From the NCBI GenBank assembly GCA_963775805.1, contig CAVZKG010000001.1, positions 496,001 through 560,000 on the forward strand: 64,000 bases of DNA. The letters are read 5' to 3'. The stretch comes from JAFAMB01 sp963775805. Its GTDB lineage: Bacteria > Verrucomicrobiota > Verrucomicrobiia > Chthoniobacterales > JAFAMB01. The notes below the pieces were generated by a model. The model saw nothing but the letters and a program-made list of their open reading frames with translations, searched no databases and was not told the DNA's origin. A program made the translations under genes and the position numbers. Below are positions 34,040 through 42,507 of the stretch, one piece after another. Each line of letters starts with the position of its first letter. Position 1 is the first letter of the stretch.

Positions 34040-34489
34040 TCAGATCAAAGCTCGCGGCACCTCTTTGTCCGCATATAGAATCGATAGCTTTTTAATTCCC
34101 CTGATCTGTTTCGCGATCGCCCTCAACTGAGCAAGGAACCGGACTAGAACGAGCTCATTTTTGTAACCGATCGAATAGCAGAACTCCGGGCGAACAGCCA
34201 TGTGCAATAAGACGAGCGTATCGCCGTGGGCCCGCGTATACACGAGAACGCCTGCAAGATCTTTCGAGCCTGCACGGTCCACAAAGGCGTACAGCGTCTG
34301 CACTTCGTGCCCATCGATCCCTATGCGGAGATTACCCCCCTCGTTGATGACCTTTGGAAAGCCGTAACTTAGTACCGAAGCATTGATCCCGGATGTGTGC
34401 TGTCCCTGCTCCGGATGGAAAAACATGAGTAATTCCAATTCGTCCCGCCGATCCGGACCCAAAGTAGAAGTGAATACCAACGGCAGCAC
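34040..34489 (-). CDS. Protein of unknown function, operon partner of the Nif3-like gene
   Basis: 149 residues, from GTG 34489, chosen because AAGGAGG lies a few bases before it. No signal peptide or membrane helix. The core alternates strands and helices (VINEGGNLRIGIDGHEVQTLYAF, GVLVYTRAHGDTLVLLHMAV, LVRFLAQLRAIAKQIRGIKKLSIL), an alpha/beta fold that resembles an acetyltransferase-like layout, but the acetyl-CoA loop (Q/RxxGxG/A) is not present. I do not recognise the family. It ends 7 bp before the Nif3-like gene. Confidence 0.65.
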   Translation of the reverse strand: MLPLVFTSTLGPDRRDELELLMFFHPEQGQHTSGINASVLSYGFPKVINEGGNLRIGIDGHEVQTLYAFVDRAGSKDLAGVLVYTRAHGDTLVLLHMAVRPEFCYSIGYKNELVLVRFLAQLRAIAKQIRGIKKLSILYADKEVPRALI

Positions 34490-34579
34490 GAGACTCCTCC
34501 TTAGAGCCTGCTCGATGGATTGTCAACGGAATGCGCTCGACTTGAGCGCGCAGACAGATATGCTGCGACAAGATATCCT

Positions 34580-34963
34580 ATGGCGCAACTCCCCCCCAAG
34601 AAGCGCAGGAAACGTCGTGTCCAACTTCGCGAGGCACAGCGTAGACGGCGTGCCAGATTAAAAGAGGAATCCAAAAGCTTTCTTCAAATCATTCTGAGCC
34701 GCGACATGCTGCTCGCGCTACGTCAATACAGCGATTCAGTGGGCAAGCCGCTGCATGCTTGTGCGGCCGAGTTGATCGAACGTGGCCTGAATGGCATGCA
34801 AAGGCATGAATTCAACCAGCAACAAGAACAGCAGGATGAATCCGACATAGGACAGGTCGCCCCCCCTAATGGTAGCCACCTACCAAACGGCCATCCCGAG
34901 ACGTTGGCAGAGGACGACAAACCAGAGCGGCCGGCAGGACAGATGGATCTTTTCGCGGGATAG
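34580..34963 (+). CDS. Small basic protein, possible ribbon-helix-helix type
   Basis: From ATG 34580 gives 127 residues. The first 35 residues are highly basic (PPKKRRKRRVQLREAQRRRR). The centre reads SKSFLQIILSRDMLLALRQYSD, SVGKPLHACAAELIERGL, a strand and two helices like a ribbon-helix-helix DNA-binding fold. A hydrophilic Gln/Asp-rich tail ends at GQMDLFAG. No relative is known to me. It may bind DNA or RNA. It stands alone and divergent from the unknown/Nif3 pair. Confidence 0.55.
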   Translation: MAQLPPKKRRKRRVQLREAQRRRRARLKEESKSFLQIILSRDMLLALRQYSDSVGKPLHACAAELIERGLNGMQRHEFNQQQEQQDESDIGQVAPPNGSHLPNGHPETLAEDDKPERPAGQMDLFAG

Positions 34964-34980
34964 CATCCTATCCCCATCCC

Positions 34981-35016
34981 CAATCGTAATCGTCCTCGTA
35001 CTCGTACTCGTACTCG
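34981..35016. repeat. Low-complexity repeat family B (CTCGTACTCG units), site 1
   Basis: CGTACT and CGTCCT units repeat three to four times here, in the 285-bp gap between the basic protein and the superoxide dismutase genes. Related sites lie at 58342, 59191 and 59317. The rest of the gap (35017-35248) shows no gene and no motif that I can name. Confidence 0.6.
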
Positions 35017-35248
35017 AAACAAACTAGACACCGCCTCGCGTTCGACCCCGCCCTAATGCATCAAGCAATCGGACGCCTGCGCATTGCCACAGCGACGCCC
35101 ACCAATCGAGCACGGCACAATGATGTTCACGAGTACGATTGCGGATAGCAGGGGTTTGACGTCCGGTACGTACCTGCTCTAGTTTGTCAATGCGAGCTCT
35201 GCAAGTCGTAGGCGCTTCGCATTTAACTATCTTAATCCTCTTACTCTC

Positions 35249-35860
35249 ATGGCTTACGAACTACCTCCTTTACCCTATCCATTCGACGCTTTGGAGCCAC
35301 ACATCGATGCGAAGACGATGGAGATCCATCACGACAAGCACCATCAGGCTTACGTCACCAATGCCAATAATGCTTTGAAGGATTATCCGGAGCTGGCAGC
35401 GAAGCCGGTTGACGAACTCATTGCGGATTTGAATGCTGTACCTGAAGCAATCAGGGGCCCCGTTCGAAACAATGCGGGCGGACATTCCAATCACTCCTTT
35501 TTCTGGAAAATTCTCGGGCCGAATGCAGGTGGCGAGCCGAAAGGCAAGCTGGCCGAGGCGATCAATTCAACCTTTGGCGGGTTTGACCAGTTCAAAGAAA
35601 AAATCCAAGCGGCCGGCGCCGGTCGATTTGGAAGTGGCTGGGCTTGGCTGGTCGTGGACAAATCGGGCAAATTGGCAATTGTTTCTACTGCAAATCAGGA
35701 CAGCCCGATTTCGGATGGACTAAAACCTGTATTCGGGGTCGACGTGTGGGAACACGCATACTATCTAAAGTACCAGAATCGGCGTCCTGACTATCTCAAA
35801 GCGATCTGGGCAGTTGTTAATTGGGACGCGGTTGGTCAGCACTACGACGCCGCAGTGTAA
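35249..35860 (+). CDS. sodA: Superoxide dismutase, Mn/Fe family, Mn-type residues
   Basis: Converts superoxide to peroxide and oxygen. 203 residues, full length. Ligands: His27 (EIHHDKHHQAYV), His82 (GGHSNHSFFW), and Asp and His in DVWEHAYYLKYQN. The second-sphere pattern GGHSNH together with TANQDSP (Gln from the C-terminal half) is that of manganese enzymes, which points to Mn, though cambialistic use is possible. No signal peptide, so cytoplasmic. An Nramp-type manganese transporter lies 5 kb downstream. Confidence 0.93.
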   Translation: MAYELPPLPYPFDALEPHIDAKTMEIHHDKHHQAYVTNANNALKDYPELAAKPVDELIADLNAVPEAIRGPVRNNAGGHSNHSFFWKILGPNAGGEPKGKLAEAINSTFGGFDQFKEKIQAAGAGRFGSGWAWLVVDKSGKLAIVSTANQDSPISDGLKPVFGVDVWEHAYYLKYQNRRPDYLKAIWAVVNWDAVGQHYDAAV

Positions 35861-36050
35861 TATCCTGCCTTTTCTTCCGGGCTCATTCCTGGTCAGCTTC
35901 TTTGGAGCGAATTTTCGACCCGAAGAAACCGACTGAGGGGGAACTCAGATACACAAGTGAATCTCAACAGGAATGCCACCTCCTGTTTGAAGTTCTTGTC
36001 TTGCTAAAATTAGAGGCATCTTCCGGCGCAGCCGGATCACTCTGGTACTA

Positions 36051-36097
36051 CAGCCTGCGTCGCCCATAAGTTCCGAAGAATTTATCAGCGACGCAGG
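36051..36097. repeat. Hairpin repeat, copy 2 (CCTGCGTCGC arms)
   Basis: Perfect arms CCTGCGTCGC (36054-36063) and GCGACGCAGG (36088-36097) around a 24-base loop. Same arms and flanks as the copy at 12456-12506. It ends 12 bp before the dapL start, so it would be in the dapL leader or promoter. Confidence 0.65.
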
Positions 36098-36109
36098 TTC
36101 CGGTTCTAT

Positions 36110-37348
36110 ATGGCCTTCATCAACGATCATTATTTCAAGCTCAAAGCAGGGTATCTGTTCCCGGAGATCGCTCGCAGGGTCCGCCAATTCTCTGAAGAAT
36201 TTCCCGAACAAGGCAAAGCCCTGGTCCGCTGTGGAATCGGGGATGTCACCGAGCCACTGCCGATCGCGGCGACGGACGCGATGCACAAGGCAGTGGATGA
36301 GCTCGGGCATCGCGAGTCGTTTCGCGGATATGGTCCTGAACAGGGGTACGAATTCTTGCGCCGCGCAATCGCCGAAAATGACTATCGAAGGCGGGGTATT
36401 TCAGTCGCAGACGATGAAGTTTTCGTATCCGACGGGTCGAAGTGCGATTGCGGAAACATTCTCGACATCTTCGGTCAACAAAATCGAATAGCCGTCGTTG
36501 ACCCGGTATATCCAGTCTATGTCGATACAAATGTCATGGCCGGACACACGGGTCCACCAGATGCGACCGGCGCATACGAAGGTCTGGTTTATCTGCCGTG
36601 CACAAAAGCGAATGGCTTTGTTCCGGAGATCCCATCCTCGAAAGTAGATTTGATTTACCTCTGCTTTCCGAACAATCCCACCGGCGCAGTGGCAACACGC
36701 GAACAACTCGCACTTTGGGTGGACTACGCGCTCGGAGCGGGTGCGATCATTCTCTACGACGCCGCCTACGAAGCCTATATCACCGACCGGTCGATCCCGC
36801 ACTCGATTTACGAAATTCCGCGAGCGCTCGATTGCGCGATCGAATTTCGGAGCTTCTCGAAAAACGCTGGATTCACTGGCGTTCGCTGTGGATTTACCAT
36901 TCTGCCCAAATCCTTGACCCTGCAGACTTCCAACGGGGAGAAAAAAATGTTGCATCCGCTCTGGAACAGGCGGTTCAGCACAAAATTCAATGGTGTTAGT
37001 TACATTGTCCAGCGAGGGGCGGAAGCGATCTACTCCGAAGCAGGCCAGACTCAGGTCAAAGCGTTAATCGATCACTATATGGGTAACGCGGCAATTCTGA
37101 CCGAAGCGCTCCGTTCAACTGGGCTTGAGGTCTACGGTGGTCAAAATGCGCCTTATGTCTGGGTTGCGACGCCTACCGGCTACAACAGCTGGCAAGTTTT
37201 TGATAAGATTCTTCGCGACATCCAGGTGGTCGTTACGCCCGGGGCTGGATTCGGCGCGCAAGGGGAAGGCTATTTTCGGGTTTCAGCTTTCAATTCGACT
37301 GAAAACGCACGGGAAGTGGCGCGCCGATTTGCAGAAATTAAATGGTAG
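36110..37348 (+). CDS. dapL: LL-diaminopimelate aminotransferase DapL
   Basis: Converts tetrahydrodipicolinate directly to LL-diaminopimelate with glutamate as the amino donor, for lysine and peptidoglycan. A fold-type I PLP enzyme of 412 residues. Opening MAFINDHYFKLKAGYLFPEIARRV, then RCGIGDVTEPLP, SDGSKCDCGNILDIFG (substrate loop), FPNNPTGA, LYDAAYEAYI and the PLP Lys in FSKNAGFTG near residue 250. Use of the DapL route is typical of Verrucomicrobiota and Chlamydiota. The start lies just after a hairpin repeat that may influence its expression. Confidence 0.95.
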   Translation: MAFINDHYFKLKAGYLFPEIARRVRQFSEEFPEQGKALVRCGIGDVTEPLPIAATDAMHKAVDELGHRESFRGYGPEQGYEFLRRAIAENDYRRRGISVADDEVFVSDGSKCDCGNILDIFGQQNRIAVVDPVYPVYVDTNVMAGHTGPPDATGAYEGLVYLPCTKANGFVPEIPSSKVDLIYLCFPNNPTGAVATREQLALWVDYALGAGAIILYDAAYEAYITDRSIPHSIYEIPRALDCAIEFRSFSKNAGFTGVRCGFTILPKSLTLQTSNGEKKMLHPLWNRRFSTKFNGVSYIVQRGAEAIYSEAGQTQVKALIDHYMGNAAILTEALRSTGLEVYGGQNAPYVWVATPTGYNSWQVFDKILRDIQVVVTPGAGFGAQGEGYFRVSAFNSTENAREVARRFAEIKW

Positions 37349-37703
37349 GCTAGGGCGCGGGGCAGAAGGCCCAAGTAAAAAGGCAGAAATACAAAATAGG
37401 ATGCTCTCCAGAGTTACTTCTCCGACAGCCCTTCCAGGGCTGATCCTATTTGGGTCCTTATCCCACGGGCGACGCCGCGGGCTAAGGAACGGTGCGACTC
37501 CGTGGCACTGAGAACTCCGCCTTTTCCGACGCTAAACAACAACTCTCTTGAGGCTTCGCTGCGTTTCACACCGGCGAACGCAAGAGGAGACGCTTCAACT
37601 CGCGACTCTTTTTTTCCAATTTATTGCAATTTACTTGCAATAGACTGACTCCACATTAAGCTCCATTCCGCAGTCAGCAAAAGCTTCTGCAACCGTCTTT
37701 ACC
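37349..37703. other. 355-bp intergenic region with a multi-hairpin repeat and a metal-type palindrome
   Basis: At 37426-37442 the stem CAGCCCT / AGGGCTG closes a 3-base loop. It is followed by CCACGGGCGACGCCGCGGG (37463-37481) and GTGCGACTCCGTGGCAC (37492-37508), which also form hairpins. Such triple-hairpin units look like dispersed REP-type elements. From 37560 on the sequence is AT-rich and includes the palindrome at 37624-37640. No gene is seen. Confidence 0.6.
37624..37640 (+). promoter_or_regulatory. Zur/Fur-type operator-like palindrome upstream of the metal receptor block
   Basis: TTGCAA-TTTAC-TTGCAA, a perfect 17-bp palindrome that extends to 21 bp as TATTGCAA...TTGCAATA. It lies 64 bp before the His-rich small protein. 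The arms and spacing match the site before znuA. I infer that it is the operator for a zinc-responsive repressor controlling the receptor block. Confidence 0.65.
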
Positions 37704-38075
37704 GTGGAAAGTTTACGGACATCAACGCCCTTTCGAACAACACCGGTGAAAACAGGAACTGTGCTGTTCTTAGGGGCAATGCTTCAGTGGGCCGCGCTTC
37801 TCGCAGTCTGCCCGGCCATCCACGAACTCATTCACCACGATGCCGATGATGAGCACCATGACTGTGCAGTCACCATGTTCGTGGCTGGACAAATTGATCA
37901 GACGCCGGTCGAACCGATCCTCGTTCCGAAGGCGAGTCTTCTTGAACGCCTTCCGGAATGGACGTTCGAAACCGTCGTCGCCAGTTCCTTTTTTCTGAGC
38001 TGCCGAATTCTCGAGCATGCTCCCCCACTCCGAGAGGTCGAATACATGCCCGGAGCGATATCAACGCGGTCCTGA
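37704..38075 (+). CDS. Small His-rich envelope protein before the TonB receptor
   Basis: 123 residues from GTG 37704 (a GTG at 37746 is also possible). A hydrophobic helix (VLFLGAMLQWAALLAVCPA) is followed at once by HELIHHDADDEHHDCAVTMF, a His/Asp/Cys cluster typical of metal-binding segments. The tail reads WTFETVVASSFFLSCRILEHAPP and ends basic. Unknown function; by position between a zinc-type operator and a TonB-dependent receptor, I infer metal binding or sensing in the envelope. It ends 84 bp before the receptor gene, so the two are probably an operon. Confidence 0.7.
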   Translation: MESLRTSTPFRTTPVKTGTVLFLGAMLQWAALLAVCPAIHELIHHDADDEHHDCAVTMFVAGQIDQTPVEPILVPKASLLERLPEWTFETVVASSFFLSCRILEHAPPLREVEYMPGAISTRS

Positions 38076-38159
38076 CACCGCGTTTTTGATTCGTCATCGC
38101 GAACACCCAGTCCGCATACGGCTGGTTCCTTTTCTCTTTCATCATGCATCGAACTCACA

Positions 38160-40343
38160 ATGCAATTACATATTTTTTTGTTGTTTTTACTTATTCCCTG
38201 CGAGGCAATTTTCGCCCAAAGTAACGGGAGTACCGCGTCCGGAACCGAGAGTTCCGCTCAGACCGGACCAACACCGACGTCGCCGACTGTTTCGACGCCG
38301 GAATCGTCTCAGAATTCCGCGACCACACAACTCAACCAGGTGATTGTCACCGGCACTCTCGATCAGGCGCGCGATCAAATCGTTCCCTATCTTGGCGCAA
38401 CCAAATATTCGATTGGTGAGCAACAGTTGCAGACCGAGTCACAAGGGGATGCCGCCTCCTTCAACCAAGTGATTTTGCGCGCGCCGGGAGTCGCCCAGGA
38501 TTCATACGGTCAACTCCATGTGCGTGACGAACACGCCAACCTGCAGTATCGGATCGACGACGTGTTGATTCCGGAAGGAATCAGCGGATTCGGACAAGAA
38601 ATCGACACGAGATTGGTCGATAGCGTGAGTCTTATCACAGGGTCACTCCCTGCGGAATTCGGCTTCCGTACAAGCGGGATCATCGACATCCATACCAAGG
38701 AAGGCCCGTCGGTCGACGGCAGTCAGGTCTCGTATTATGGCGGGTCGCACGATACGATCAACCCAAGTTTCGAGACAGGAGGATCGGAAGGCAAATTCAA
38801 CTATTTCGTGCTGGGCAGTTACGACCAGAACGATCTAGGGATCGAAAATCCAACCGGCGGTTATCACGCGATTCATGATTTCACGACGCAGTACAAAGGG
38901 TTCGCGGATTTTTCGTACGTGATCGATGACACCAGCCGGGTCACGTTGCTCCTGAGCGGGACTTATTCCGATTTTCAAATCCCGAATAACCCAGGGCAGA
39001 CGCCCCTCTTCACAATCGCAGGTGCCAGTCCGAAAAATTATGATTCAGCAAACCTGAATGAAAATCAGCACGAACAGAACGACTACGCTATCCTGGCGTA
39101 CCAAAAGACCTTCGATACTGTGAATCTGCAGATTGCCGCGTTTTCGCGTTACAGCGACACGCTGTTCACTCCGGATCAGCAGGGAGATCTCATCTTCACC
39201 GGCTTGGCAGGCAGAATTGATCGCAGCATCTTCTCGAATGGCGTTCAGTTCGACGGGAGCTGGGCGTGGAACGATTCCAACGTTCTGAGAGGCGGATTCC
39301 TGCTCACAATCGAATCCGCGAAAGCCGATACAACGAACCAAGTATTTCCAGTGAACGCATCGGGTGCTCAGACTTCCAACGTTCCGTTTACTATTGTCGA
39401 CAATCAGCAAAAGCTGGGAGCCTATTATGGGTTTTATTTGCAGGACGAGTGGAAGGTCTTTCAACCGCTAACGATCAACTTTGGAGCGCGCTTTGACGTC
39501 GTGGACGAGTATGCCCACGCAAACCAGCTAAGTCCTCGTGTAAATGTTGTTTTGCAGGCAACAAAGAGCACGACCTTCCACGCCGGGTACGCCCGTTACT
39601 TTACTCCGCCCCCTCTCGAGTTGGTGCAATCACAAAGCCTCCAGAAATTTGTCGGAACATCCAACCAGTCCGCTGTTCTGCAGAATTCTTCAGTCGCTCC
39701 AGAGCGTGCGAACTATTTCGATTCCGGGATGACGGAGCAGTTCACCAGTGCGTTTTCGATGGGTGTCGACGGCTACTATAAGATTGCCAGAGATCTCATT
39801 GACGAAGGCCAGTTCGGCTCTGCTCTGATTTATTCTCCCTTCAATTACTCCAAAGGAAATCAATACGGGGTTGAAATCACCGCAAACTACGCAATTGGCG
39901 GATTCGATGCCTATGCCAATTTCGGTTTCGAGCGAGGTACCGGGGAAGGGATCGCTTCTGGTCAGTTCCTCTTTACCCCCGCTGAACTTGCTTTCGTACG
40001 GAATCATTATGTTTTCCTGGACCATGACCAGCGATACACCCTTTCCGCCGGCGCGTCTTATACCTGGAAAGACACAACCCTCTATGCAGATATGCTCTAC
40101 GGTAGCGGACTAAGATCCGGATTCGCCAACACGGACGAATTGCCCGGATACTACCCGGTCAATATCGGATTGACCCACACTTTTCATCTTCCGGAGAAGT
40201 ATGGCCAGATTCAGGTCCGGTTTGATATCACCAACATTTTTGATCAGAGCTACGAACTGCGCGATGGCACCGGCATCGGCGTCTTCGCGCCGCAGTACGG
40301 TCCAAGGCGCGGTTTCTTCGGTGGAATGAGCTGGAAGTTTTAA
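38160..40343 (+). CDS. TonB-dependent outer-membrane receptor
   Basis: 727 residues. Signal peptide MQLHIFLLFLLIPCEAIFA, followed by a Ser/Thr-rich stretch. The plug domain begins at TTQLNQVIVTGTLDQARDQ and has NQVILRAPGVAQDSYGQLHVRDEH, YRIDDVLIPEG, LITGSLPAEFGFRTSGIIDI. The barrel follows (many alternating strands) and ends with an aromatic residue (GGMSWKF), as outer-membrane barrels do. Energised by TonB to import a chelated metal or similar ligand. The upstream palindrome shared with znuA suggests zinc; the ligand itself is not visible. Confidence 0.88.
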   Translation: MQLHIFLLFLLIPCEAIFAQSNGSTASGTESSAQTGPTPTSPTVSTPESSQNSATTQLNQVIVTGTLDQARDQIVPYLGATKYSIGEQQLQTESQGDAASFNQVILRAPGVAQDSYGQLHVRDEHANLQYRIDDVLIPEGISGFGQEIDTRLVDSVSLITGSLPAEFGFRTSGIIDIHTKEGPSVDGSQVSYYGGSHDTINPSFETGGSEGKFNYFVLGSYDQNDLGIENPTGGYHAIHDFTTQYKGFADFSYVIDDTSRVTLLLSGTYSDFQIPNNPGQTPLFTIAGASPKNYDSANLNENQHEQNDYAILAYQKTFDTVNLQIAAFSRYSDTLFTPDQQGDLIFTGLAGRIDRSIFSNGVQFDGSWAWNDSNVLRGGFLLTIESAKADTTNQVFPVNASGAQTSNVPFTIVDNQQKLGAYYGFYLQDEWKVFQPLTINFGARFDVVDEYAHANQLSPRVNVVLQATKSTTFHAGYARYFTPPPLELVQSQSLQKFVGTSNQSAVLQNSSVAPERANYFDSGMTEQFTSAFSMGVDGYYKIARDLIDEGQFGSALIYSPFNYSKGNQYGVEITANYAIGGFDAYANFGFERGTGEGIASGQFLFTPAELAFVRNHYVFLDHDQRYTLSAGASYTWKDTTLYADMLYGSGLRSGFANTDELPGYYPVNIGLTHTFHLPEKYGQIQVRFDITNIFDQSYELRDGTGIGVFAPQYGPRRGFFGGMSWKF

Positions 40344-40353
40344 CCTGGAAGGG

Positions 40354-40381
40354 GGCCTGAGAAAAAAATCATTCTTAGGCC
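40354..40381 (+). terminator. Hairpin after the TonB receptor gene
   Basis: The arms GGCCTGAGAA / TTCTTAGGCC pair with one G-T wobble, loop of 8. A weak T-rich stretch follows (TTGCTACT). It lies 10 bp after the receptor stop, so it may end or attenuate that transcript before the Nramp gene. Confidence 0.5.
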
Positions 40382-40453
40382 TTGCTACTGAATATAGGCT
40401 ACTCTAACTTCTTTTACACAGGCTAATACCGGCTTGTTGTTTGCTTGGTTTCA

Positions 40454-41875
40454 ATGAATCAACCCGCCGATCCTACCGAGTCTGTGCCTGAGACGAAGCC
40501 TCAACGGCGCTCCCTCGAGGGACTTCATAGCACCGTTAGCGTCCCTTCAGGATCCGCTCATCCGTGGCGGCAATATCTTGCCTATGCGGGTCCGGCCATG
40601 CTGGTCAGCGTCGGTTATATGGATCCGGGTAACTGGTCGACCGATTTGAGCGCGGGCGCAGTATTCAAGTTCGATCTGCTCTGGATCGTCGCCCTGGCAA
40701 GTCTCATGGCCATTTTCCTGCAGGTCATTTCAGCCAGGCTCGGCGTAGTGACCGGCAAGGATTTGGCCCAGTCGTGCCGGGACCATCTACCCGGTTGGAC
40801 AAGGTGGCCGAATTACCTCAGTTGTGAGATTGCAATTGCAGCCTGCGACTTGGCCGAAGTTCTTGGCAGCGCGGTCGCCATCCATTTGCTATTCCCGCGC
40901 ATCTCGCTTCTTGCGGCCGTTATCATCACAGCGTTCGACGTGCTTTTGCTTCTTTCCCTCCAAAAACTCGGAATGCGTTTGATCGAAGCAGTAATCGTCG
41001 TTTTGATTGCAACAATCGGCGTTTGTTATTTCATCGAAATTTTCGTGCTCCCGCAAACCGCGCCGAACTTGCTGGAAATAGCGTCTGCAACGGCCGCTCC
41101 GAATCTGCCGGCTTTCTTCAGGAACAAAGACATGGTCTATATCGCCGTCGGCATCATTGGGGCCACGGTGATGCCTCACAATCTCTACCTTCATTCTGCG
41201 CTCGTTCAATCGAGGAAACTGCAAGCTGACGACGCATCGGTTCGTCGAGCGATCAAGTTCAATTCGCTCGATTCTGTCATTGCACTTTCGCTGGCATTTT
41301 TTGTAAACGCGGCAATTCTCGTGCTGGCAGCGTTGGTCTTTTTTGGAAAGGACAAGATGATGCTGCCTGGCGGACGGACCGTACTGTTCAACGCCGATGC
41401 AGATTGGATCCAGGTGGCATATCTCACGTTAGCCCCGTTACTTGGCACTGCTGCAGCGAGTTTACTTTTTGCCCTGGCACTTCTCGCCAGTGGCCAGAGC
41501 AGCACAATCACAGGCACGCTGGCAGGACAGGTTGTAATGGAAGGATTCATGGATTGGAAGATCCGGCCCTGGTTACGGCGATTAATCACTCGGCTGGCGG
41601 CCATCGTGCCGGCGATCTTTCTGATTGGCGTCCGCGGTGACAGCAGCGTGAATGACCTCTTAAACCTCAGCCAAGTCGTCCTCGCCATCCAGTTGCCTCT
41701 GGCTATGTTCCCGCTCCTCTGGCTTACTGGCTCGCGAAAACTTATGGGGCGCTATCGCAACGGAAGCTTTCTCACGATCGCCGGTTGGGCTTCTTGCCTG
41801 CTCATTACCGCTCTCGACATTTACGGCTTGCCGGGCGCGATCCACGACGCAATGGCTGTATTCACGGCTCACTAA
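40454..41875 (+). CDS. mntH: Nramp-family divalent metal (manganese) transporter
   Basis: Proton-driven importer of Mn(II)/Fe(II). About 473 residues with eleven membrane helices. The metal-site motif DPGNWSTDLSAGA stands in helix 1, and VIGATVMPHNLYLHSALVQSRK in helix 6 carries Met, Pro and His of the second half of the site. The EIAIAACDLAEVLGSA and loop GSRKLMGRYR are also family-like. I use the ATG at 40454; a TTG nine bases before is possible. Cytoplasmic loops are short. It lies 12 bp before a universal stress protein gene, with which it is probably co-transcribed. Confidence 0.93.
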   Translation: MNQPADPTESVPETKPQRRSLEGLHSTVSVPSGSAHPWRQYLAYAGPAMLVSVGYMDPGNWSTDLSAGAVFKFDLLWIVALASLMAIFLQVISARLGVVTGKDLAQSCRDHLPGWTRWPNYLSCEIAIAACDLAEVLGSAVAIHLLFPRISLLAAVIITAFDVLLLLSLQKLGMRLIEAVIVVLIATIGVCYFIEIFVLPQTAPNLLEIASATAAPNLPAFFRNKDMVYIAVGIIGATVMPHNLYLHSALVQSRKLQADDASVRRAIKFNSLDSVIALSLAFFVNAAILVLAALVFFGKDKMMLPGGRTVLFNADADWIQVAYLTLAPLLGTAAASLLFALALLASGQSSTITGTLAGQVVMEGFMDWKIRPWLRRLITRLAAIVPAIFLIGVRGDSSVNDLLNLSQVVLAIQLPLAMFPLLWLTGSRKLMGRYRNGSFLTIAGWASCLLITALDIYGLPGAIHDAMAVFTAH

Positions 41876-41886
41876 ATCCGCTGGTT

Positions 41887-42318
41887 ATGTACGAACGAAT
41901 CCTAGTTGCCCTTGATGCTACCAGCGCAGATCGAACAATTTTGGACCACGTGACGAAACTGGCACTCACCTTCCACAGCTCGGTCGTGCTGCTACACGTG
42001 GCCGACGGGTGGGCCGCGCGTCTGTTTGGCGCTGAGGCTGTGAGTACTGAAATCCAGCAGGACAAGGAGTACCTGGAATCAGTTCGATCCCGACTGTCGG
42101 CAGAGGGCATCCGGGTTGAAGCAGAACTCGCTTACGGTGAACCAGCGGATCAGATCATACGCTGGGTCGAATGTCGGGGTTGCGATCTCGTGGCAATGTC
42201 CACGCACGGTCACCGTTTCATCAGTGATCTGCTCTACGGTACTACTGCCGATAACGTTCGTCATCGCGTCAATGTCCCGGTACTCATGCTTCGAGCGAAG
42301 AATTTGCCTGTCGGCTGA
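41887..42318 (+). CDS. Universal stress protein (UspA family)
   Basis: 143 residues from ATG 41887 (MYERILVALDATSADRTIL). The UspA fold is clear: an N-terminal strand with ALD, then VVLLHVADG, GEPADQIIRWV and DLVAMSTHGHRFISDLLYGTTADNVRH. The ATP loop is normally G-x2-G-x9-GS/T, and here the second Gly of the motif is missing (GHRF), so nucleotide binding may be weak. It sits 11 bp after the Nramp gene, so it probably responds with metal transport. Confidence 0.88.
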   Translation: MYERILVALDATSADRTILDHVTKLALTFHSSVVLLHVADGWAARLFGAEAVSTEIQQDKEYLESVRSRLSAEGIRVEAELAYGEPADQIIRWVECRGCDLVAMSTHGHRFISDLLYGTTADNVRHRVNVPVLMLRAKNLPVG

Positions 42319-42507
42319 CAATCGGCATTAAACGCCTTGCAACGGAACTACAAGCCAGGCAATTAGGCGAATTGTTACGAAATTGTCGCACAGACCGGCT
42401 TTGCTGAAAGGCAGAGCAGGAAGGTAAGAGTTATCGAAGTCAAATCGAGGCCACAATAATTGGCATCTATTGGGCATAGGATCAGCTCGGTTAATTAACT
42501 GCCAATC

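Noticed and set aside
40382..40453. Manganese (yybP-ykoY) riboswitch before the Nramp gene
   Set aside because: The gap is only about 70 bases after the hairpin and shows no paired core of that class.
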